DNA of 64,000 nucleotides from Cyclobacteriaceae bacterium (GTDB taxonomy: Bacteria; Bacteroidota; Bacteroidia; Cytophagales; Cyclobacteriaceae), in contig JANXYC010000046.1 of assembly GCA_025350305.1 (NCBI GenBank), positions 1-64,000 of the forward strand, given 5' to 3'. The first letter of the stretch is position 1. Each line of letters begins with the position of its first letter. The notes beneath the pieces were generated by a model, which was not told the origin of the DNA, ran no database searches, and saw only the letters and a program-made list of their open reading frames with translations. Of the stretch, positions 9,181 to 16,493 are shown one piece after another. The position numbers and the translations under genes were made by a program.

Positions 9181-10083
9181 ATGAAAAAAATCACTTTGGT
9201 CAACCTTATCGTTCTATTTTCAGCTCACTTGCTGGCTCAACAAAATCCGGATACAGTAAAAATCCGCCCGGTAAAAGTAGCCGAGAATATCTATATGCTG
9301 AAAGGTTCCGGCGGCAACATTGGCGTCTTCATCGGCAAAGAAGGAACGCTGATGATCGATAACCAGTTCTCACCCCTTTCCAATAAAATCAACGGTGCCA
9401 TTAAAACCCTTGATCCGGGAGAAATTCGTTTCCTCATCAACACGCACATCCATGGAGACCACTCCGGTGGAAATGAAAATTTCAAACGCATGGGCGTGAC
9501 TATTGTGGCGCATGATATTGTGAGAGAAAGAATGAGCAGGGAACAGGTGAATAAGACTCTTAATCGGGTGACTCCAGCGCGGGAAAAGGATGCCCTTCCG
9601 GTGATCACGTTCGCGAACAAATTAAACTTCCACCTGAATGATGAAGATATTGAATTGATTCACTTTGATCCGGCGCACACGGATGGTGACGTATTGGTTC
9701 ATTTCAGGAATGGCAACGTGTATCACACCGGCGACATGTTCGTGCGGTATGGCTATCCATTTATTGACGTTTCAAGCGGCGGTATGGTTAACGGCTTTAT
9801 CTCTTCGTTGGACAAAATGCTGGGCATGATGGATGACAATTCTAAAATAATACCCGGGCATGGGGAGGTTTGCACAAAAGCCGACGTAAAGATTTTCCGC
9901 GACAAGATCGCCGACATCCGCGACCAGGTGGCTGCTGCATTGAAGAAGGGAAAGAAGATTGAAGACATTCCCGCTATGGGCATTACAGACAAGTATGATA
10001 CGGAGTGGGGGAAGGGATTCGTAAAGGGAAAAGATTTTGTTTTGTTGATCGCGACTGACCTGAAGCCCCCAACAGGAAAGTAA
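9181..10083 (+). CDS. Secreted metallo-beta-lactamase-fold hydrolase
   Basis: The 300-residue protein has a Sec signal (cleavage near residue 19, after LLA) and the zinc motif HIHGDH (H89, H91, D93, H94), with further ligands in DPAHTDGD and GHGEVC. This is an intact di-zinc MBL fold of the subclass-B-lactamase-like/periplasmic type. Substrate cannot be assigned; calling it a beta-lactamase would go beyond the sequence. It is monocistronic and followed by a long hairpin. Confidence 0.85.
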   Translation: MKKITLVNLIVLFSAHLLAQQNPDTVKIRPVKVAENIYMLKGSGGNIGVFIGKEGTLMIDNQFSPLSNKINGAIKTLDPGEIRFLINTHIHGDHSGGNENFKRMGVTIVAHDIVRERMSREQVNKTLNRVTPAREKDALPVITFANKLNFHLNDEDIELIHFDPAHTDGDVLVHFRNGNVYHTGDMFVRYGYPFIDVSSGGMVNGFISSLDKMLGMMDDNSKIIPGHGEVCTKADVKIFRDKIADIRDQVAAALKKGKKIEDIPAMGITDKYDTEWGKGFVKGKDFVLLIATDLKPPTGK

Positions 10084-10096
10084 ATCAGGGTTGTTT

Positions 10097-10168
10097 GCCA
10101 CAGATGACACGGATTACCGCGGACCTGCCTGCAGATTTTTTTCTGCGGTAATCCGTGCAATCAGTGGC
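10097..10168. repeat. 24-bp imperfect inverted repeat (REP-like hairpin)
   Basis: Arms 10097-10120 and 10145-10168 pair at 21 of 24 positions around a 24-base loop that contains a T-run. The outer words (GCCACAGAT / ATCAGTGGC) and inner word (CACGGATTACCGC) recur in Bacteroidota intergenic DNA as a dispersed repeat, to my recollection. It could also cap the mRNA of the MBL-fold gene. Confidence 0.6.
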
Positions 10169-10441
10169 TAATTAACTAACCTACTAATTTTCCACCGAAC
10201 GTATTCACTGCGCAAACAATGACCACAAGGGCGGAACCCGTTCTGAATAGCTTCTGATTCATTTTTGAAAAAAAACACGATTTGCTTTCTTCATTGTTTT
10301 CCCCGACAGGCACGAGAGTGTTCCATAAATTTTTAACGACAAGTTACCCGCCATGGTGACCTTCTTATCGTGAATCAATTCGCGAAGATAAAAATGATTC
10401 AAGTCACGGTGCCGTATCATTGCTAAATCCCTGATTAATTC
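10169..10441. other. Intergenic region without recognised gene
   Basis: About 270 bases between the hairpin and the end of the convergent 2OG oxygenase gene. I see no open frame with family similarity and no clear terminator. It is AT-rich with several short A and T runs. Confidence 0.4.
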
Positions 10442-11140
10442 TTAAGCCGCATCGTGAAAAATAATTCCCAATGCGTACCGCACGCCAGATTTGATTTCGC
10501 TTACGCCGTGTTTTACCCGTGCACGATAATATCCCCCGCTGCCTTTTACAGGACGAAAATTGGTGGTAAAAATGACTGCATCTCCCTGATCAGGTTGAAT
10601 GACCTCAGCTTTAGATTGTGCCCTTGGTACTTGCTCAATCAATACAAATTCTCCTCCCTGATGGTCGCGGCCTTGTTGCGTGAGGGCAATCATTAACTGG
10701 AATGGAAAATAGACTTCACCGTATAAATCCTGATGAAGGGTATTGAAGCCTCCGGCCTCATAGCGGAGGAGTAACGGTGTCGGCCGGACCTGGTTCTTTA
10801 ATCTGCACAAGGTTACCATCCCCTGGTGGGTTTCTGGAAAATTAGTATCTAATGAAAGTTGATTCATCCATTGGTTGGCAACACGAGTAAGGGGAGGATA
10901 AAATTCTTCCCGCATCACCTGAATAAGTGGAGGAAGGGGATAGGAAAAGTATTTATACTCTCCTTTCCCAAACCGGTACCGTTGCATGTTGATTGTGCTT
11001 CGAAACAAGTGAGGGTCATCGTAAAGTGTTACTAAATGTTCACATTCCGGTCTCGCCAAAACGCCGGGGACGAGTGCATACCCTTTTGCGTTTAATGATT
11101 CGTAAATGGCCTCCCAATTCAGCTCGCGTAAATCTTTCAT
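10442..11140 (-). CDS. 2OG-Fe(II) oxygenase of the PF09859 (Oxygenase-NA) type
   Basis: Predicted 2-oxoglutarate/iron dioxygenase. The 232-residue form starts at ATG 11138-11140 (the longer frame adds 56 unlikely residues that run into the divergent promoter region). The iron triad is visible as HQD (FNTLHQDLYG) and the distal His in ARVKHGVSE, followed by the 2OG-binding Arg in SGVRYALGIIFH. Members of this family are commonly found beside ada/alkA, and a role in repairing alkylated DNA has been proposed. Here it is divergently paired with alkA, which supports that. Confidence 0.8.
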   Translation of the reverse strand: MKDLRELNWEAIYESLNAKGYALVPGVLARPECEHLVTLYDDPHLFRSTINMQRYRFGKGEYKYFSYPLPPLIQVMREEFYPPLTRVANQWMNQLSLDTNFPETHQGMVTLCRLKNQVRPTPLLLRYEAGGFNTLHQDLYGEVYFPFQLMIALTQQGRDHQGGEFVLIEQVPRAQSKAEVIQPDQGDAVIFTTNFRPVKGSGGYYRARVKHGVSEIKSGVRYALGIIFHDAA

Positions 11141-11251
11141 AGGGTTGAAAGATGTAAAAATGGCAGACCTATCAGGAATTTTCAACCTGAAACTTGCTGA
11201 GTTCACATTTCTCACTTGGAAGGGGAGGTACCGACATGCAAATTTGCGGTC

Positions 11252-12133
11252 ATGTCGTCCATACACCTTCCGGTACCAGAAGAATTTAGTTTTGATCTCT
11301 GCCTTCAATTTCTAAAACGATCACCGCGGGAACTTTTGCACCAGGCGACGGACGATCGCGTCATAAAATTACTACGGATAGAAAATGAACTTTTACTTTT
11401 TTCTGTGCGGAGTGGTAAGGAAAAGATAATAATTGATCTCCTCGACGGCAAAATTTCTGCTTTGACGAAGGTAATCCTCCGAAAATATGTGCACGAATGG
11501 TTTGACCTTGGATCAGATTTGAAGCCGTTCTATACAATGGCCCGGAAAGATGATCTGCTAAAGGGTCTTGTTAAAAGGTTTTTCGGTTACCGCATCATCG
11601 GACAGCCGGATTTGTTCGAGTCGCTCATCTGGGCGGTGCTTGGTCAGCAAATCAATCTTCAGTTCGCCTACACACTCAAGCAACGTTTTGTAGAGCAATT
11701 TGGTGAATGTCTGGAGTTCCAGGGCCAGCATTACTACCTATTCCCATCTGCTGAAAAAGTCTCCCAACTTCGGCCGGATCAACTGCTAGCCCTGCAGTTC
11801 TCCCGGCAGAAGGCGAGTTATACGATCGGCATTGGACAGGCGTTTGCGGAAGGGAAAATCTCCAAGGCAACGCTTTCCGGGTTGACGTTGACTAAAGCAA
11901 AAGAGGAACTTATGAAAATAAACGGCATCGGGAACTGGACGGCCAACTATGGATTAATGAAAACCTTTCGTTACCCGGACGCTTTCCCGCTGGAAGACGC
12001 CGGGCTTCATAATGCCATCAAGAATCAATTAGGATTGAAATCGAAACCTGATCTTCATCTGGTAAAAAGGATATTTAAAAAGTATAAGGGTTGGGAAGCT
12101 TATGCTACCCTGTATTTGTGGAAGAGTTTATAA
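11252..12133 (+). CDS. alkA: DNA-3-methyladenine glycosylase II (AlkA-like)
   Basis: Base-excision repair glycosylase. The 293-residue protein (ATG 11252, supported by the divergent gene's start 112 bases away) has the AlkA N-terminal domain, the LFESLIWAVLGQQINLQFA helix, the helix-hairpin-helix KINGIGNWTA, and the catalytic Asp in FPLEDAGLHN. It shares a 111-base divergent intergenic region with the 2OG oxygenase gene, so the two may be co-regulated. Confidence 0.88.
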   Translation: MSSIHLPVPEEFSFDLCLQFLKRSPRELLHQATDDRVIKLLRIENELLLFSVRSGKEKIIIDLLDGKISALTKVILRKYVHEWFDLGSDLKPFYTMARKDDLLKGLVKRFFGYRIIGQPDLFESLIWAVLGQQINLQFAYTLKQRFVEQFGECLEFQGQHYYLFPSAEKVSQLRPDQLLALQFSRQKASYTIGIGQAFAEGKISKATLSGLTLTKAKEELMKINGIGNWTANYGLMKTFRYPDAFPLEDAGLHNAIKNQLGLKSKPDLHLVKRIFKKYKGWEAYATLYLWKSL

Positions 12134-12170
12134 TGACAAAAAAATCAGTTCAGTGACCCAAAGGATTAGT

Positions 12171-12318
12171 TTCTCCGTGAAACTTTGTGATACAGCCCAG
12201 CTATTTCACAGAGCTTCACAAAGGGATGCAACCATTTCTTCGTGCTCCTCTGTGTGCATTTCTCCGTGAAACTCTGTGATACAGCTCGAAAGCTTTTTCA
12301 CAGAGCTTCACAAAGGAA
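12171..12318. repeat. Two copies of a TTCTCCGTGAAAC / TTCACAGAGCTTCACAAAGG palindromic repeat
   Basis: Copy 1 (12171-12226) and copy 2 (12260-12318) share nearly identical left and right halves, and the halves are themselves inverted (CTCCGTGAAACTYTGTGA against TCACAGAGCTTCACAAAGG). Between and after them are further CTCTGTG / CACAGAG words. It occupies most of the 282-base convergent gap between alkA and the DUF4097 gene. Confidence 0.75.
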
Positions 12319-12415
12319 TGCATACAAAGTTACACAGAGAGATGCCAGACCTTGGCAGATGAAATCATTTCATCATGCTTTCCCGGATTCATTAAGCAGG
12401 GCGCTCGGGAGCAGC

Positions 12416-13174
12416 TTAATTGGGCTTTCTCAAATACACTTTTCCATATTTGGATTCGATAAAATATGGCGGACCACTGCCGAGCTTTGCTGAAATTTCT
12501 GTCCACTTATCCTGAAATCTGGCTGATTTATCTGCAAACTTGGCCTGATCAAATTTGATGTCAAGATTGCTCAGGATTTCTCCGTAACGGCTGCGGGCTG
12601 TCAGCAGGCCCGTTGAAGAGGTGCTGATCGTGGCGTCAACCCCGCCGTATTTCGCATCAATGGTTAGTGGTGCGATAAAGCTTTTAACCTCCACGATGCC
12701 GTACTTTGCAAGCACACTGGTTTCCATGTTTTTAGGGACGAAAACTTCCAATTTGATTTCCCTGATGATTCCATTGGACATATACGTGTACTCGTGACCA
12801 TTTTCTTCCAGGAATTTTTGTATTTCCGGATCGTTAAAGTCTTTGGCTTTAAAGAAATATTCGATGTCACCCTTTTTGATAACAATCCGTTGAGGGATAT
12901 TCTCTTTGTCTTTGATCACCGAGGTGACTGTAATTTCCTTGTCGGTGTTGACTTGTAATTCAAAGGCTGCATCATTCTCACCGCGGTTAATACTCACCGT
13001 TCCCTTGATCAGCACTTCATTTTTATCCCAGGTTTGTAATGTGAGTTCAGGATAATCGAAGTTTAAAACCAGTTTTTGTCCCGCCTTCACAGGAATCGTT
13101 TTTTCTATCTTGGTCTGGGCATGGGAGATTACGCCGCAGAAAAAGAGACTTATTAATAATAATCTTGTCTTCAT
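12416..13174 (-). CDS. Exported DUF4097-like beta-helix protein (third of three)
   Basis: 252 residues with a Sec signal (cleaved after SHA, about residue 19). The mature part is made of repeating beta strands with recurring KYG / RYG turns (LAKYGIVEV, DAKYGGVD, RSRYGEI, ESKYGKVYLRK), the pattern of DUF4097/putative auto-transporter-adhesin-head repeats. It shares the terminal KVYLRK/NIYLRK signature with the two upstream paralogues but is the most diverged. It is the last gene of the sigma-factor cluster. Biochemical role unknown. Confidence 0.7.
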   Translation of the reverse strand: MKTRLLLISLFFCGVISHAQTKIEKTIPVKAGQKLVLNFDYPELTLQTWDKNEVLIKGTVSINRGENDAAFELQVNTDKEITVTSVIKDKENIPQRIVIKKGDIEYFFKAKDFNDPEIQKFLEENGHEYTYMSNGIIREIKLEVFVPKNMETSVLAKYGIVEVKSFIAPLTIDAKYGGVDATISTSSTGLLTARSRYGEILSNLDIKFDQAKFADKSARFQDKWTEISAKLGSGPPYFIESKYGKVYLRKPN

Positions 13175-13267
13175 GGCTATGGTTGGTAATTCGTTGTTCG
13201 TTGTTCGTTCGTGTTATTCGTTATGTGGTTAGAGTTTTAACGATGGTTTCACCGACAGGGATTTGAT

Positions 13268-14035
13268 TTACTTTTTGCGTAAGTAAATGTTGTTGTGGGT
13301 TGAGGACAATGTAAAGTCCAATCCGCCCCCGTTGATTTTACCATTCACTTTATTGGAGCCATATTTCACCCAGTCACTCTTCGGTTCGATTTCAAGTTTG
13401 AAGGCAGGGTCAACAAAAATTTCTCCATGGCTGGTACTCATGCTCATGGTTGCTTTGGTAGCTGCCGGAATCGTGATATCAACCAAGCCATGGGCGGAGG
13501 TAATTGAAATGGGGCTCTTCATATTGGTGCTGAAGTCAGCCTCTATTTCTCCGTGAACCGTTTTCACATTCATCGGCCCGGAAACATTTTCGAGGTGCAC
13601 GCCATTGTGAACGGTAGATATTTCTATTTCACTTTCTACATTTTTGAATTTCACATCGCTTCCATACGGTGAGCTGTGACTATAATAAATAGAAACACCC
13701 TTCGGTACCATGATCTTGACGCGTGGGCCGTCCATTTTTTTCAGCTGGTACACCTGATACGTAGTACCCTTGTCAATCACCGCGAGTCCAATGCCGGTGT
13801 TGTCTTCCAGGCCCATGTTACTAACGGCCCGCAGCCCGTCAGCGCGCCGGTCCTTTTCACGGGAACCATCGAGGGAGGAGAATACAATCTCATTTCCATT
13901 ATATCCCTCAATGGTAACGTTGTTTACTTCCTTGATCTCAAGCTTTCCCGAACTTTTCGCGAGCTTATATTCCTGTGCGTAGCCGGCACCAATTGTTATG
14001 AGCGTGAACGCTATTATTAAAATATTCCTTTTCAT
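13268..14035 (-). CDS. Exported DUF4097-like beta-helix protein (second of three)
   Basis: 255 residues, Sec signal (cleavage near GYAQ, residue 20). Contains LAKSSGKLEI, GYNGNEIVFSS, SMGLEDNTGIGLAV and the terminal NIYLRKK. It is a clear tandem paralogue of the next gene upstream, 32 bases away, with matching blocks along the whole length. The repeated HG turns (SAHGLVDI, TSHGEIFVD) replace the YG turns of its neighbour. Probably periplasmic or surface-exposed. Confidence 0.72.
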   Translation of the reverse strand: MKRNILIIAFTLITIGAGYAQEYKLAKSSGKLEIKEVNNVTIEGYNGNEIVFSSLDGSREKDRRADGLRAVSNMGLEDNTGIGLAVIDKGTTYQVYQLKKMDGPRVKIMVPKGVSIYYSHSSPYGSDVKFKNVESEIEISTVHNGVHLENVSGPMNVKTVHGEIEADFSTNMKSPISITSAHGLVDITIPAATKATMSMSTSHGEIFVDPAFKLEIEPKSDWVKYGSNKVNGKINGGGLDFTLSSTHNNIYLRKK

Positions 14036-14067
14036 TTTGTTTTTATTTAAACATTGAACTTTAAACT

Positions 14068-14832
14068 TTATTTTTTCCTGAGATAAACTTTACCATAGTT
14101 GCAACTGAGATCGATGTTCATTCCGCCACCGTTGATTTCTCCACTCACCCGGTCGCTTTCCCTGACGATGTCACCAGGCTTGTCAATTTCAATTTTGAAT
14201 TCTGAGGCGGCGTAGATTTCACCATAGGAAGTATTCATTTTAATATTCGCTTTTGTTGTTTGAGGAAGTGTAACGTCCACATACCCGTAGATCGAAACGA
14301 TGGAAATCGGGCCTTTGCTATTTGAATTAAAGATGGCCTCCACGTGACCGTAAATGGTTTTGACAGTTACAGGGCCGGAACAATTATCCAGATCGACACT
14401 ATTATACTGTGCTGAAACTTCAATTTCGTTATCAATATTCCTGAAAGAAACCCCGCCTCCGTACTGTGACTCATGGGAGTATGAGACGATCACTCCTTTC
14501 GGTACGAGGATTTTTATTTTTGGTGAATTCGTCTTCTTAAGCTGATGGACCGTGATCAGATCTCCTTTTTCCGATACATTAATACCAAGCCCTGTGTTAT
14601 CGTCCAATCCCATGCTGTTGATCTCCTTTAAACCCTGGGCACGTTCATCCTTTTCTTTCTCATGGTCGCCTGACGAGAAAATAATTTCATTTCCGGTATG
14701 TCCCTCCACTTCCACTTTGCCAATGTTAATTTCCAATCGTCCGGAACTTTTGGCAAGCTTGAAATCCTGGGCTTGCAATCCACCACCAGCAAAAAGCGCC
14801 AGAAATACTATCGTATGTATCTTGTTTTTCAT
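14068..14832 (-). CDS. Exported DUF4097-like beta-helix protein (first of three)
   Basis: 254 residues, Sec signal (cleavage near LQAQ, residue 22). Same architecture as the following gene: LAKSSGRLEI, GHTGNEIIFSS, SMGLDDNTGLGINV, a series of YG turns (SQYGGGVSF, TIYGHVEA, SIYGYVDV, TSYGEIYA) and terminal KVYLRKK. It lies 33 bases downstream of the anti-sigma gene, in the same transcription unit. A beta-solenoid adhesin-like head domain is the best structural guess. Confidence 0.72.
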   Translation of the reverse strand: MKNKIHTIVFLALFAGGGLQAQDFKLAKSSGRLEINIGKVEVEGHTGNEIIFSSGDHEKEKDERAQGLKEINSMGLDDNTGLGINVSEKGDLITVHQLKKTNSPKIKILVPKGVIVSYSHESQYGGGVSFRNIDNEIEVSAQYNSVDLDNCSGPVTVKTIYGHVEAIFNSNSKGPISIVSIYGYVDVTLPQTTKANIKMNTSYGEIYAASEFKIEIDKPGDIVRESDRVSGEINGGGMNIDLSCNYGKVYLRKK

Positions 14833-14865
14833 TTTTAATTCATTTTATGTTACACATTACAGGCT

Positions 14866-15639
14866 TCAGGAAAGCTTCAATAAACCCGAGTAGGCTTCGT
14901 CTTTTACTGCTTTCATCGTCTCCGCATCATCGATGATATTTTCTAAATCTTTCACTGCTTCTTTCTCTTTCATTCTGACCATCAGTTGTATCAATGCTAT
15001 CTGAACGACGGGGTCTTTTTGCTGAGCAAGTGACTGGATCAGTATTTTCCGGACCGTGCGGTCCTGGTGGAACTTGCTCAAGGCTTCAAGCGCAGCCAGG
15101 CGGACATTGGTGTTGGGATCATCATTCATCGCCTTCGCCAGCGCCCGCACAACCTCATCATCTGCTTTCTCAATTCTCATGGCCACGTTTACTCCTTGAA
15201 TCCGCTGACTGGCCGACTGCTGGTTGTCCATCATCATTAGCATCCCTTGTTTGGTCTCTTCAACCTGTTTTCTCAGCTCCGCTATTTCAGCTTTCCGTTG
15301 GTTATTGGAGTTGATCCAATTGCCGATCGCAATGCCAGCCATTACCAATACTATACCGGCAGCTATGCGAAGCATAAGGGGTTGAAAAAGCACTGTCTTT
15401 GCCGCCTTATTCTTGATAATTTCCTCTCGTAACAGATTGTCAAAGGAGGCCTTTAGCCTGGCGCCTGGTTCAAACTTTTCCGATTTTTCCATAGCGTTCA
15501 TGACTTCGCGCAATTGTTCGTGTACGCGGTATGCCTTTTCATTTTGCGACAGCTCCCGCTCGATGAGTATACGATCCGCCTCGTTCAGCTTGCCATCGAT
15601 GTAGTCAATCAGCATTTCTTCTAGTTTTTCTTTGTCCAT
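14866..15639 (-). CDS. Anti-sigma-factor-like membrane protein with HEAT repeats
   Basis: 257 residues. Residues 1-75 look like the cytoplasmic helical anti-sigma domain (LEEMLIDYIDGKL...), but lack the HxxxCxxC zinc motif. One membrane segment follows (about 90-108), then a Gln-rich coiled coil (about 110-140) and HEAT-like repeats to the end (DEVVRALAKAM, NVRLAALEALSKF, PVVQIALIQLM). The position directly after an ECF sigma gene makes it the likely antagonist. The extracytoplasmic HEAT portion could sense a partner. Confidence 0.78.
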   Translation of the reverse strand: MDKEKLEEMLIDYIDGKLNEADRILIERELSQNEKAYRVHEQLREVMNAMEKSEKFEPGARLKASFDNLLREEIIKNKAAKTVLFQPLMLRIAAGIVLVMAGIAIGNWINSNNQRKAEIAELRKQVEETKQGMLMMMDNQQSASQRIQGVNVAMRIEKADDEVVRALAKAMNDDPNTNVRLAALEALSKFHQDRTVRKILIQSLAQQKDPVVQIALIQLMVRMKEKEAVKDLENIIDDAETMKAVKDEAYSGLLKLS

Positions 15640-15644
15640 AGTCT

Positions 15645-15682
15645 CACCCTTTGTCCCTCTCCGGGGGAGAGGGAAGTTTGGG
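15645..15682. repeat. Short GC hairpin between sigma and anti-sigma genes
   Basis: CCCTCTCC / GGAGAGGG hairpin around 15655-15673 with a T-run on the plus-strand side only. Transcription of the operon runs on the minus strand, so this is unlikely to terminate it; it resembles the CTCCGGAG-type intergenic repeat also seen near 37835. Confidence 0.45.
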
Positions 15683-15687
15683 TTTTT

Positions 15688-16248
15688 TTAAATCTTTTCT
15701 AATTCAAAATAATGTTCCCTCAATTTTGCAATGGCGCGGTGTACTTTTACTTTAATGTTTGCTACGGTTGTTTCCATAATGACGGCAACTTCTTCGTACT
15801 TCATTTGCTGAAAACGCGTCAGCACCAATAATTCACGTTGTTCTTCGCTGAGCAGGGCCATTGAGCGATGCAGAATTTTTTCGCGTTCTTCTTGTTGAGT
15901 TCCTTCTTCGTGGTCGATCATGTGGTCACTCATTTTCTCTACTGCTATGAAATCCGACTTTTTATTCTTGTTAGCCTGATAATGATCCGAAAAAACATTC
16001 CGGGCAACTTGATAGATCCATGACTGAAACCGGTTGCCTTCCCGGTAGCTGTTCCGGTACTTGATCATGCGGAGAAAGACATTCTGCGTCAGGTCTTCGG
16101 CCAGATCCCGATCCATGGTCATACGGGCCAGGAAATTGAAGATCCGTTTATGAAATCGCTCAAACAGCACAGCGGCTTGTTGAAGATCACCGCTTTTCAC
16201 GGCCTCCATAATCTGCTCGTCCGTTGTCAAGTCGCTGATTTTTGTCAA
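15688..16248 (-). CDS. ECF-type RNA polymerase sigma factor
   Basis: 186 residues with sigma region 2 (FNFLARMTMDRDLAEDLTQNVFLRM, rather typical DLTQ-VF core; SWIYQVARNVFSDHY) and region 4 (LSEEQRELLVLTRFQQMKYEEVA, then TVANIKVKVHRAIAKLRE). It heads the cluster sigma - anti-sigma - three DUF4097 proteins, and so probably drives expression of these exported proteins in response to an envelope signal. This layout recurs in Bacteroidota. Confidence 0.9.
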   Translation of the reverse strand: MTKISDLTTDEQIMEAVKSGDLQQAAVLFERFHKRIFNFLARMTMDRDLAEDLTQNVFLRMIKYRNSYREGNRFQSWIYQVARNVFSDHYQANKNKKSDFIAVEKMSDHMIDHEEGTQQEEREKILHRSMALLSEEQRELLVLTRFQQMKYEEVAVIMETTVANIKVKVHRAIAKLREHYFELEKI

Positions 16249-16493
16249 AATTCGTGTTAGTTACCGGGTGGGTGGGTAAAGGTTACAAAAGGAATATTAA
16301 ATCGCTTGCTGCCCCACTTGAAAGACAGCTGGAATCTCTTAGTAGTTGGAATTCATGGAAATTGAAAACGAAAATGAAAAGCGCTTTTTTAAAAATTAAA
16401 AGGTCACCATTCAGAGGATGGGCAAAAGATTCGACACTATTTAAATTTTACGAAGACGGGTATGCCAGGAGATGTTTTAATGGGTGGGGAATG
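16249..16493. other. Intergenic region upstream of the ECF sigma gene
   Basis: 245 bases between the sigma start and the end of the chimeric ORF. It must hold the minus-strand promoter of the sigma operon, but I could not identify a convincing element. A plus-strand frame across it (16242-16607) has no protein-like features. Confidence 0.3.

Noticed and set aside
10442-11308. Extended start of the 2OG oxygenase at 11308
   Set aside because: It would overlap the alkA start and remove any promoter space; the extra 56 residues lack similarity.
15655-15682. GC hairpin with T-run between sigma and anti-sigma genes as a terminator
   Set aside because: The T-run is on the plus strand, while the operon is transcribed on the minus strand.
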